Source of the DNA: Bacteroidota bacterium
Lineage (GTDB): Bacteria > Bacteroidota > Bacteroidia > Chitinophagales > Chitinophagaceae
Direction: 5' to 3'
Assembly (NCBI GenBank): GCA_023386395.1
Contig: JAEWJV010000235.1
Coordinates: 1-13,947 of the forward strand
Length of the DNA stretch: 13,947 nt
Shown here: one piece after another, positions 1 to 7,042 of the stretch
Layout: every line of letters starts with the position of its first letter
Position numbering within the stretch: the stretch's first letter is position 1
The notes under the pieces: generated by a model
Database searches by the model: none
The model's input: only the letters and a program-made list of their open reading frames with translations
Told to the model about the DNA's origin: nothing
Translations under genes and position numbers: made by a program

Positions 1-1757
1 CCGGTGTCTTTTATCTCGCCCTTTTCTAAAACAATAATTTTATCTGCTTTGCGTATGGTTGACAAACGATGCGCAATTACAATGGCTGTTCTGCCGGTAA
101 TTAAAGTATCAATGGCTTTTTGAATAAGCTGTTCACTTTCCGAATCAATGGAGGAAGTGGCTTCATCTAAAATGAGTACCGCAGGATTGGATAATATTGC
201 CCTGATAAATGATATCAACTGGCGCTGACCCAGGCTAAGCGTATTGCCACGTTCCATTACATTGTAATCATAATTGCCGGGCAGTTGCATAATAAAATTA
301 TGTACGCCGATGAGTTTTGCAGCTTCAATAACTTCTTCCCGTGATATTTCATTATTATGAAGGGTTATATTGTCCATCACAGATCCGGAGAAAAGAAAAA
401 CATCCTGCAATACAACTGCAATATTCTTTCTTAAAATGTCCACATCATAATGCTCCACATTTACATCATCCAGTTTTATTGTTCCTTTTTTTATCTGGTA
501 TAACCTGTTCATTAAACTGATGATGGAAGTTTTGCCGCTGCCTGTATGACCAACAATTGCCACCGTTTCGCCTGCGTTAACTTTAAAGGAAATATCTTTC
601 AAAACATAATTTTCTTCTATGTATGCAAACCAAACACGATCAAATTCAACCTTTCCTTTTAATCTTTCTGCTGGCGCAAATGCATCTTTTGGCGATGATG
701 GCAATGTATCCGGGTTATCCATCACTTTAAATACACGTTCTGCAGCAATCACGCCCATTTGTATCACATTAAATTTATCGGCAATTACACGCAGCGGCCT
801 GAATATCTGGTTGAGGTAAAGAATAAAAGCAACAAGTTCACCGGCCAGTTCTTTATTTTTTATGGGATTGGAAGCGGCCTGGCCTGCAAGCCACCAAACG
901 AGCAAACCCGTTGATACGGCAAGCACAATTTCAACAACGGGAAAAAAAATTGAATAAGCAAATATGGAGCGAATGTTCGAATTGCGATGATGCCGGTTAA
1001 TTTTTTTAAAGTTTTCAAGTTCCCTGTCTTCAGCCGCAAAAGCCTGCACGATTTGCATGCCCGTAATACGCTCCTGCACAAAAGCATTTAATGCAGCAAC
1101 AGCGTTACGCACTTGTATAAAACTTTTGTTTACGCTCTCCTTAAAATAATAAGTAGCAATAATAAGAAAAGGAAAAGGTATTAAAGCGATTAACGTAAGC
1201 TGCCAGTCGGTAACAAACATGGTAACCAGCACAATGATAATGGAAAGCAGGTCGGCAAAAATGGGCACCAATCCATCAGAAAAAATATCGTTGATGCTTT
1301 CAATGTCATTAATGGTTCTTGTGGTAAGCGTACCAATCGGCGTTCTGTCGAACTGCCTTAGATTAAGGCCAAGGATTTTTTTATATACGGCGGTACGCAT
1401 ATCCCTCACCACACTTTGCCCAAGCCACGATGTAATAAAACTGAAATAAAACCTTGCCGCCGTTTCAATAAAAATAAACACTACCTGGAATATGGTTACG
1501 GCAATAATAAACTGCCAGGCAACGCTTAAATCGCGGTTGGGAAAAAGCAGCTCAATTATCCAGGGCGTATGAACATTTTTACCGGTGGCTTTATCAACTG
1601 TTAACTGAATGAAGAAAGGGCGCACGGGCGTAAAGAATGAGAGAACAACAGCCAGCACAATACTTACAATAAAGCGCCAGCGATAAGGTTTTACAAATGC
1701 GAAAACACGTCTCAGTACCGAAAAATCAAAATGCGTTTTTTGTTCAGCTCCGCTCAT
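1..1757 (-). CDS. ABC exporter, fused permease and ATPase (MsbA/MdlB-like), 3' end missing
   Basis: The frame is open from ATG at 1757 to the left edge (585 full codons); family members are about 590-600 residues, so only a few C-terminal residues should be missing. Six hydrophobic segments fall in the first 325 residues (for example about 26-46, 82-104, 166-184, 187-204 and 270-292), followed by the ATPase: Walker A GHTGSGKTS at 403-411, a Q-loop around VLQD, signature LSLGQ at 507-511, Walker B ending D531-E532 with the catalytic glutamate present, D-loop SSID, and switch histidine H563. This is a half-transporter that dimerises in the inner membrane and uses ATP to export lipid or amphipathic drugs. 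The signature departs from LSGGQ, as is common in the heterodimeric YheH/MdlB-type group. Substrate cannot be read from sequence; LPS/lipid A flipping (MsbA role) is possible but unproven. No partner half-transporter is in view. Confidence 0.93.
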   Translation of the reverse strand, partial: MSGAEQKTHFDFSVLRRVFAFVKPYRWRFIVSIVLAVVLSFFTPVRPFFIQLTVDKATGKNVHTPWIIELLFPNRDLSVAWQFIIAVTIFQVVFIFIETAARFYFSFITSWLGQSVVRDMRTAVYKKILGLNLRQFDRTPIGTLTTRTINDIESINDIFSDGLVPIFADLLSIIIVLVTMFVTDWQLTLIALIPFPFLIIATYYFKESVNKSFIQVRNAVAALNAFVQERITGMQIVQAFAAEDRELENFKKINRHHRNSNIRSIFAYSIFFPVVEIVLAVSTGLLVWWLAGQAASNPIKNKELAGELVAFILYLNQIFRPLRVIADKFNVIQMGVIAAERVFKVMDNPDTLPSSPKDAFAPAERLKGKVEFDRVWFAYIEENYVLKDISFKVNAGETVAIVGHTGSGKTSIISLMNRLYQIKKGTIKLDDVNVEHYDVDILRKNIAVVLQDVFLFSGSVMDNITLHNNEISREEVIEAAKLIGVHNFIMQLPGNYDYNVMERGNTLSLGQRQLISFIRAILSNPAVLILDEATSSIDSESEQLIQKAIDTLITGRTAIVIAHRLSTIRKADKIIVLEKGEIKDT

Positions 1758-1766
1758 AATGCCCGT

Positions 1767-1774
1767 CAAAGGTA
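1767..1774 (-). promoter_or_regulatory. Possible -7 box for the ABC exporter
   Basis: On the minus strand TACCTTTG matches the Bacteroidota -7 consensus TAnnTTTG exactly and lies 9 bases before the ATG at 1757. No good TTG/TTTG is found at the expected 19-20-base spacing upstream, so the call rests on one short motif plus its position. Confidence 0.33.
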
Positions 1775-1895
1775 AACGGTAAAAATCAAATACTTCAGCC
1801 GTCTAACCTATTTGCCGCTCAACAAAAACGGCGTGCATTTTTGAATGATACTTTTTATTTTGATACCGCCAATGAATAACAGGCTACGTTTTCTG

Positions 1896-1926
1896 CAGCC
1901 AGTAATTCAAAAAATATAACTGGCTG
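1896..1926. repeat. Inverted repeat upstream of the head-GIN gene
   Basis: Perfect 8-base arms CAGCCAGT / ACTGGCTG are separated by 15 A/T-rich bases, ending 70 bases before the ATG at 1996. It could be an operator or a leader hairpin; a chance match cannot be excluded. Confidence 0.35.
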
Positions 1927-1995
1927 TAACATTTTGAATACAGGTGCGTATAAGGATGGTTTACATTAAACGCATCAAACACTAAAAATTATACA

Positions 1996-2712
1996 ATGAA
2001 AAAATCATTTGTGCTCCTCTCCTTTTTATGCAGCGCTGTTTTATTAAACGCCCAATCTACCGTTATCCGGGATGCTAATGCACAGGCAAGAAAAATAAGC
2101 AGCTTTCATGCAATAGAAGTTTCATACGGCATTGATCTTATTATAAAACAAGGTAATGATGAAGCTGTTGCGGTAAGCGCTGCATCCTCCGAAATAAGAG
2201 ACCATATAAAAACTGAGGTTTCCAATGGAAAACTGAAGATTTATTTTGACAATAAAGGAATGGAAGGCTGGCATGTAAAAAAACAATTAAAAGCCTATGT
2301 AAGCTTTAAAAACCTGGATGCTCTGGAAGTAAATTCAGGCGCAGATGTTACTACAGATGGAAATATTAATGTAAATACATTAAATATTAATTTATCATCC
2401 GGCGCCGATTTTAAAGGCAGTATTACCGGGGTAAAACTTTCAGTTGATCAAAGCAGCGGCAGCGATATGGATATAAAAGGTAAAGTAAATGAAGTGAGCA
2501 TAACCACTACCAGCGGCAGCGATTTTAATGGTTATGACCTTATATCCGAAACCTGTAAAGCCGATGCCAGCAGCGGCAGCGATATTGAAATTACAGTGAA
2601 TAAAACATTGAATGCCTCAGCCAGCAGTGGTGGCGGCGTTAAGTATAAGGGCAATGCTGTAATAAGTAATGTATCAAACAGCAGCGGCGGAAAAATTAAA
2701 AAGCAGGGTTAA
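1996..2712 (+). CDS. Secreted head-GIN domain protein (DUF2807), putative adhesin-like
   Basis: This 238-residue protein begins with a signal peptide (MKKSF, then a hydrophobic core, with likely cleavage after LLNA around residue 19). The rest fits DUF2807, called the head-GIN or putative auto-transporter adhesin domain and common in Bacteroidota. The second half is a ladder of short glycine/serine turns: NSGAD at 113, SSGAD at 134, SSGSD at 153, TSGSD at 172, SSGSD at 192, SSGGG at 210 and NSSGG near 229, spaced 18-21 residues. That period suggests coils of a right-handed beta-helix. The protein is probably periplasmic or cell-surface; no catalytic residues or C-terminal sorting domain are visible. 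Biochemical role is unknown for the family, and the adhesin label is only a database name. It appears to be a single-gene unit ending at the terminator just downstream. Confidence 0.88.
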   Translation: MKKSFVLLSFLCSAVLLNAQSTVIRDANAQARKISSFHAIEVSYGIDLIIKQGNDEAVAVSAASSEIRDHIKTEVSNGKLKIYFDNKGMEGWHVKKQLKAYVSFKNLDALEVNSGADVTTDGNINVNTLNINLSSGADFKGSITGVKLSVDQSSGSDMDIKGKVNEVSITTTSGSDFNGYDLISETCKADASSGSDIEITVNKTLNASASSGGGVKYKGNAVISNVSNSSGGKIKKQG

Positions 2713-2741
2713 TAAAATAATTATCTGAAGTTTATTACAAC

Positions 2742-2773
2742 AAAAATCCGGAAGTGCGAACTCCCGGATTTTT
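2742..2773. terminator. Bidirectional intrinsic terminator
   Basis: Arms AAAAATCCGG (2742-2751) and CCGGATTTTT (2764-2773) pair perfectly; after one A-C mismatch the inner AGT/ACT closes a GCGA tetraloop of the GNRA type. T-runs follow on both strands (to 2775 on plus, five on minus). It lies between the convergent stops of the head-GIN gene (2712) and the YtxH-like gene (2803), so it can serve both. Confidence 0.9.
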
Positions 2774-2802
2774 TTGTTATCGAACAAGCATTAAGCCAAA
2801 TA

Positions 2803-3024
2803 TTATTCATCATCACCCGTATCAAAAGCCAGGTCATCTAAATCTTCTTCGGCTTTATTTCTAAAATTGCGGATTTTATCTTTTACGTTACCGGCCAGGT
2901 CGGTAGCTGAATCTGCAATGCGCTGACGAAGTTCGCTGCCGCTTGCAGGAGCAACCATTAAGCCAACTGCCACACCGGCTACAAAACCAGATAAAGTTGC
3001 AATTAATAATTTTTGTGCACTCAT
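2803..3024 (-). CDS. Small YtxH-like membrane protein
   Basis: This 73-residue protein has one glycine-rich hydrophobic segment at about residues 5-26, then an AP-x2-G-type turn (APASGSELRQRI) and an amphipathic helical tail ending in a very acidic stretch (EEDLDDLAFDTGDDE). The N-terminal half matches the YtxH/gas-vesicle-like family: short single-span proteins of unknown mechanism, often linked with stress in Firmicutes. The long tail helix with alternating charges could self-associate. It lies 60 bases downstream of lptD on the same strand with no terminator between, so it may be co-transcribed, and it ends before the shared terminator. An overlapping frame at 2888-3079 lacks family features and was not chosen. 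Function is not known. Confidence 0.85.
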   Translation of the reverse strand: MSAQKLLIATLSGFVAGVAVGLMVAPASGSELRQRIADSATDLAGNVKDKIRNFRNKAEEDLDDLAFDTGDDE

Positions 3025-3084
3025 AGAACAATTTTTTAATGATGATGTAATACGGGGTTTTGCCCAACAACCTTGCCAAAATAA

Positions 3085-5823
3085 TTATTGCTGCATGAAG
3101 CGCTTGTTTATCCTGAGATCGCGCAGAATACCCGATTTAGGGTTAAGCGTAATGGTGAAAGATTTGTACAGGCCAACGTTTATATCAATCGTCATTTGCC
3201 AGCAATGCATATCTCTTGTGAGGAAGAAATTGGAAGCCTGTAGTTTTCGGGTGATGATATCAAAATAAAAACCGCCCCCTAACTGCCATTTAGGGGAAAG
3301 GCTTATGGTGCCATTTACATTTACGTTAGTGGAAAGATTATTTTTATAATGTATCAGGTCTGATTGCAGCATTCTCGTAAACCCAAGCGAATAAGATAAT
3401 TGCAGCGACCATGGTGTATTAAAATCTACAAATTCAGCGGGATTACTTCGTATATAATCAAGCTGTGACTGCTGCTCATCGGGCGTAAGGGTTTCATCAT
3501 AATCGTTCAACCGTTCTTCATCCGTGCGGTCATCTTTTTTCGACTTGCTTTTCAGCGATGTTGACAACGATAAATTGCCTTGCTGAAACTGTCCTACCTT
3601 CCCTTCTTTCCAAAGCAAATGATAGTGATTGGCCGTATCCTGCCTGTATGGGTTAATGGTTGCGTTTGCCGTAATATTAATCTTATTAAAAAGATTAGTA
3701 CCGGCGCTTATGCTTATTGGGCTTATGGGCGTTTCTTTATTCGCACTATCGGGAATAAGGTTATAACCGCTGGTAATGCTCAGGTTATCAAGTATACGCA
3801 CTTTTTTTACGCTGTCGGCAGAAGTGGAATCTGTATTGCGCTTTTTCATTTCAAGCAGATTACTTATACCGAAAGTAATACCGCCAAAACGCCCTTCGCT
3901 AAAGCCGCCCAGCACATTACCCTGGAGCTGGGAAATACGTCTCACCTGCTTGTTTGAATCAACAATAACATTTTTATAGTACTTGCTCACCAGGTTAGGT
4001 TTATAACTTATACCGATTGATGGGTCAATCTCATGCCGCAGTTTTGAATTTTTAAAATTGTATGTGCCAAAAATGCGGGTGTTCATGCTCATGCCAAAAC
4101 TCATTTCCCGCGCTGCATAAAAACCTCTCTCGATAGAGGTATCAACTTTGCCGCTTTTTTTATTCCAGTTTGAATAATCTATTTTCTGCGCATACCAGTT
4201 TTCCTGGTAATTGATTGAAGGCGCCAATACCAATGGCCCTATAGCCGGCAACGTTAATGTAATAGGAATGCGGTGTGTAACGCCCCATTGCATGGTATCG
4301 AGTATTTTTCTAAAATTCATAGCTGAATCATAGAAAGAAATCACGTTAAGTAAATTACCGGAATAGCCAATACCTAACTTTTGATACCATTTAAGCGAAC
4401 CCACCTGCTCTTTCTTCTGAAATGGATATATAGTAGAGGTGGTAAAACTTACCGTTGGCAGGTTCATATTTATAAGACGGCTGACGCTGTTCTGCGTTTC
4501 ATTTAAAGAAACACTCAGGTTATTGCCAAGCCCCCAGGTTTTGCTGTAGGTTATGGATGAAGCAAGGTTGTTATTAAAGTTTTCCATGGCATTATTGGTC
4601 AGGTTTTGATTGTACTGGGTACTGCCTGCCTGCACACTGGCGCTGAAGGTTGTTCCAGGCCTTGCCTTGCTGTCGGACGAATGGTTCCACCTTACCTGGT
4701 AAGTATTACTGGTGTAAAATTCTTCTTTGGATAAAGAATACAAATCGTTATTTAATCTTTTTGTATGTATAGCGCTGAGCGCAAATGTGCCGCGGTATTT
4801 ATAGCGCTTGTAATAATTGGTGGTGGCATCGGCCTGCCATCCGCCATAAGAATAAAAATTTCCCTGTATGCGTGAATCCCAGTTATCATTAATTACTTTA
4901 TAATAGCCCAGGCCTTCAAGCCCCAAACCAAATACATCACTTGTGGTAAACTGTGGCGGCAGCAAACCGGAATGGCGGCCACGCTGTAATGGATAAATGC
5001 CAAAAGGTATGGCAATAGGCATAGGCACACCTTCAAATTCAGGAAAAGCCGGGCCTGATACTGCTATTTTGTTATTGACGATTTTAATTTTTCTCGCCCG
5101 TATATCAAAGTGCGGTGTATCAAGATTACAGGTAGTAAATCTTCCGCGGTAAGCGTATTCCACATCTTTTTCCACTTTCTTAACCCGCTGCGCATTTACA
5201 AACATTTCGCCGGCTTTATAATAAGTATTTTTAGTAAGCCCCTTTTGTGTTTTGAGGTTGAAAAAAACGGTGTCCATTATGGAAGTCTGATCTCCCTGTA
5301 CAAAGGTGGGCAGGTTAAGCGCGCCCTTGGAAGTATCGGTGCCGCCGTATGCTTTAATAAGGTTTTTATTCTGATCATACTCAATGGTGTTGGCATCAAG
5401 CTTCATATCCGTATAGGTGGTATTGGCCTTTCCATACAGCAAAAACTGTTTGGTAGGTATATGCAAAACAGCGCTGTCTTCTGCCGTATAACTAATTGGT
5501 GCATCAAGTGAATCTTTGGAAAATAAGGTAGTGTCAACCACAATCCTTCGGGAAGAATCGGAAAGCGAGTCTGTTTCAACAAAAGAAATCGAATCAGAAA
5601 TTACCGGCTTTTTTATAGCTTTCTTTGCAGGAAGCGTATCTGCAGGGGCAGATACGCCGGAGTCTGTACGTGCCGGTATTGTATCAGCAGGTATTGTTAA
5701 TAATTGTTGAAATTTATTTATACACCTACTGTTAGCAAGTAATGGGGACGTTATAAAAGTTAATACGCATAAAAAGACTACTGCGGTTTTTATATTTGCG
5801 TACAGTTTATATTGGTTCTGCAT
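3085..5823 (-). CDS. lptD: LPS-assembly outer membrane protein LptD (OstA plus beta-barrel)
   Basis: This 912-residue protein is the outer membrane part of the LPS transport pathway, receiving LPS from the periplasmic bridge and inserting it into the outer leaflet. It has a signal peptide (hydrophobic core about 14-30), an Asp/Ser/Thr/Pro-rich spacer to about residue 105, an OstA/LptA-like beta-taco domain (about 110-230), then the conserved stretch around TTCNLDTPHF (C232) and GIYPLQRGRHSGLLPP. The remainder is aromatic-rich alternating strands typical of the LptD barrel. A highly charged segment at about 755-800 (KSKSKKDDRTDEERL onward) looks like a large loop. Mature cysteines are only C34, C232 and C874. 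Length is above E. coli LptD (784), as expected for Bacteroidota. The partner lipoprotein LptE is not in the window. The gene diverges from the amidase/MCE/OstA-like cluster. Start M1 precedes a good signal peptide. Confidence 0.92.
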   Translation of the reverse strand: MQNQYKLYANIKTAVVFLCVLTFITSPLLANSRCINKFQQLLTIPADTIPARTDSGVSAPADTLPAKKAIKKPVISDSISFVETDSLSDSSRRIVVDTTLFSKDSLDAPISYTAEDSAVLHIPTKQFLLYGKANTTYTDMKLDANTIEYDQNKNLIKAYGGTDTSKGALNLPTFVQGDQTSIMDTVFFNLKTQKGLTKNTYYKAGEMFVNAQRVKKVEKDVEYAYRGRFTTCNLDTPHFDIRARKIKIVNNKIAVSGPAFPEFEGVPMPIAIPFGIYPLQRGRHSGLLPPQFTTSDVFGLGLEGLGYYKVINDNWDSRIQGNFYSYGGWQADATTNYYKRYKYRGTFALSAIHTKRLNNDLYSLSKEEFYTSNTYQVRWNHSSDSKARPGTTFSASVQAGSTQYNQNLTNNAMENFNNNLASSITYSKTWGLGNNLSVSLNETQNSVSRLINMNLPTVSFTTSTIYPFQKKEQVGSLKWYQKLGIGYSGNLLNVISFYDSAMNFRKILDTMQWGVTHRIPITLTLPAIGPLVLAPSINYQENWYAQKIDYSNWNKKSGKVDTSIERGFYAAREMSFGMSMNTRIFGTYNFKNSKLRHEIDPSIGISYKPNLVSKYYKNVIVDSNKQVRRISQLQGNVLGGFSEGRFGGITFGISNLLEMKKRNTDSTSADSVKKVRILDNLSITSGYNLIPDSANKETPISPISISAGTNLFNKINITANATINPYRQDTANHYHLLWKEGKVGQFQQGNLSLSTSLKSKSKKDDRTDEERLNDYDETLTPDEQQSQLDYIRSNPAEFVDFNTPWSLQLSYSLGFTRMLQSDLIHYKNNLSTNVNVNGTISLSPKWQLGGGFYFDIITRKLQASNFFLTRDMHCWQMTIDINVGLYKSFTITLNPKSGILRDLRINKRFMQQ

Positions 5824-5893
5824 ACAGCCGGAACAAAAATATAGTTTAATAGCATAAAAGATTTGTAAAGAAACCTTTTTAACGTACTAAATC
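5824..5893. promoter_or_regulatory. Divergent promoter region between lptD and the amidase
   Basis: Only 70 A/T-rich bases separate the two ATGs, so promoters for both directions must lie here or overlap the coding ends. The lptD side carries a candidate -7 box. On the amidase side I see TTTG inside GATTTGTAAAG but no good TAnnTTTG at the right distance, so that promoter is unresolved. Confidence 0.5.
5834..5841 (-). promoter_or_regulatory. Possible -7 box for lptD
   Basis: On the minus strand TATTTTTG fits TAnnTTTG and lies 10 bases before the lptD ATG at 5823. A -33 TTG at standard spacing is not evident. If used, the leader would be only a few bases. Confidence 0.35.
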
Positions 5894-6868
5894 ATGCAAA
5901 GAAAAATTGCAGCCATTTCTTTTCTTATTGTTATCGTTTTTTGTTGTACTTCCTTCAGGTTTGCTTTGGCCACAAATACTGCGCCTGCGATTACAGATAA
6001 CTTACAGCAACAACAGCAAAATAAATTACGCACTATTGTAATTGATGCCGGCCATGGAGGTAAAGATATTGGGGCAAAAGGAAAATATTCTTATGAGAAA
6101 AATGTGGCACTCGCCATAGCATTAAAACTGCAGGCAACTTTACAGCAAGCCTTACCTGATGTAAAAATTGTAATGACCCGCACAACAGACATTTTTGATG
6201 ACCCGCGTATAAAAGCAAATAAAGCCAATGCAGCCAAAGGCGATTTATTTATATGCATTCACTGCAACTCTGCCAAGGCCATTAGTCACAGTGAAATAAC
6301 AGGCTACAAAACGCAGACGTATTACACAGGCAAAGGAAAGAAAAGAAAAAAGCATACGAGAAAAGTTGCCGTGCGCCGTTACTGGACTACGCCAAACCCC
6401 GCTAAAGGAACTGAAACATATATATGGGCCGCAGACAGGAATGACAATAAAGAAGTTGCCATGATGGAAAACGAATCTTTATACGTGGACAGTTCTTTAG
6501 CCCAGCAACTTGGTGACTTTGATCCGGGTGATCCAACCAGGAAAATGTATTACACACTTAAAACACAACAGTATTTTCAGCGCAGTGCCAACCTTGCCCG
6601 CGATGTGGAAAACGAGTTTATTAAAATAGGCCGCACCAGCCGTGAAGCCAGGCAGAGGGGTGTTGGTATTTGGGTATTACAAGCCACAGCCATGCCAAGC
6701 ATTCTTGTGGAAACAGGCTTCATCTCAAACCCTGAAGATGAAGACTACCTTAACAGCACCAGCGGGCAGCAGGAAATTTGCAATGCCATTACAAATGCTG
6801 TAATGAATTATAAAAACAACCTCGAAACAAACAGCTTTCAAAGCTTTTCACAGGATTCGTTGCAATAG
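5894..6868 (+). CDS. N-acetylmuramoyl-L-alanine amidase (Amidase_3, AmiC-like)
   Basis: This 324-residue zinc hydrolase should cut the amide bond between N-acetylmuramic acid and the stem peptide during cell separation or wall turnover. A signal peptide covers about residues 1-27, followed by a short Gln-rich linker with five consecutive Q at 38-42. The catalytic domain runs from about 46 to 305. Motifs: VIDAGHGGKD with zinc ligand H54; YEKN with E68; FICIHCNSA with H123; and VETGFISNPED with catalytic E273, so the site is complete. Between H123 and KGTETY (171) there is about 35 extra residues compared with the usual short loop, including a very basic run (GKGKKRKKHTRK at 146-157). No SH3b, LysM or AMIN domain is present. 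It is divergent from lptD and 174 bases before the MCE gene, which has its own promoter. Periplasmic location is inferred from the signal. Confidence 0.95.
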   Translation: MQRKIAAISFLIVIVFCCTSFRFALATNTAPAITDNLQQQQQNKLRTIVIDAGHGGKDIGAKGKYSYEKNVALAIALKLQATLQQALPDVKIVMTRTTDIFDDPRIKANKANAAKGDLFICIHCNSAKAISHSEITGYKTQTYYTGKGKKRKKHTRKVAVRRYWTTPNPAKGTETYIWAADRNDNKEVAMMENESLYVDSSLAQQLGDFDPGDPTRKMYYTLKTQQYFQRSANLARDVENEFIKIGRTSREARQRGVGIWVLQATAMPSILVETGFISNPEDEDYLNSTSGQQEICNAITNAVMNYKNNLETNSFQSFSQDSLQ

Positions 6869-6940
6869 GTTTTTTGTGCGTTATAAAACATATTTGCCAC
6901 TCAAAAAGTTGTGTGTTTGATACGGAAAACATTATGCACT

Positions 6941-6971
6941 TTTGCTCGGTAAGTAATATCTTTTAGTTTTG
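6941..6971 (+). promoter_or_regulatory. Bacteroidota-type promoter for the MCE/OstA-like pair
   Basis: TTTG at 6941-6944 and TAGTTTTG at 6964-6971 are separated by exactly 19 bases, a full match to the Bacteroidota housekeeping consensus TTTG-N19-TAnnTTTG. Transcription would start a few bases after 6971, giving a leader of roughly 60-65 bases before the ATG at 7043. It implies that the MCE and OstA-like genes can be expressed independently of the amidase. Confidence 0.65.
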
Positions 6972-7042
6972 CCTTCATAAACATCTTTGGCATGATTGTA
7001 TATTAAGAGTATAGCCACAGGTGCAAAAGACAAATTCCACAC

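Larger units (their letters stand above)
1758..1995. other. Divergent intergenic region, 238 bases
   Basis: This gap lies between the divergently transcribed ABC exporter and head-GIN genes, so it should hold promoters for both. Besides the candidate -7 box near 1770 I see one inverted repeat, CAGCCAGT at 1896-1903 and ACTGGCTG at 1919-1926 (8 base pairs, 15-base loop). It has no T-tract on either side and is therefore not a normal terminator. No convincing promoter for the plus-strand gene and no ORF with coding character was found. Confidence 0.5.

Noticed and set aside
1896-1926. Terminator for either neighbour of the 1758-1995 gap
   Set aside because: The genes diverge from this gap, so no transcript should end here, and the hairpin has no T-tract.
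2888-3079. Minus-strand 63-codon frame overlapping the YtxH-like gene
   Set aside because: It is frame-shifted against the YtxH-like gene, whose translation shows the expected membrane segment and acidic tail.
5110-5511. Plus-strand open frames of 133 and 125 codons (5110-5511 and 3580-3957) inside lptD
   Set aside because: Both are antisense shadows of a clear LptD coding sequence and show no domain or signal of their own.
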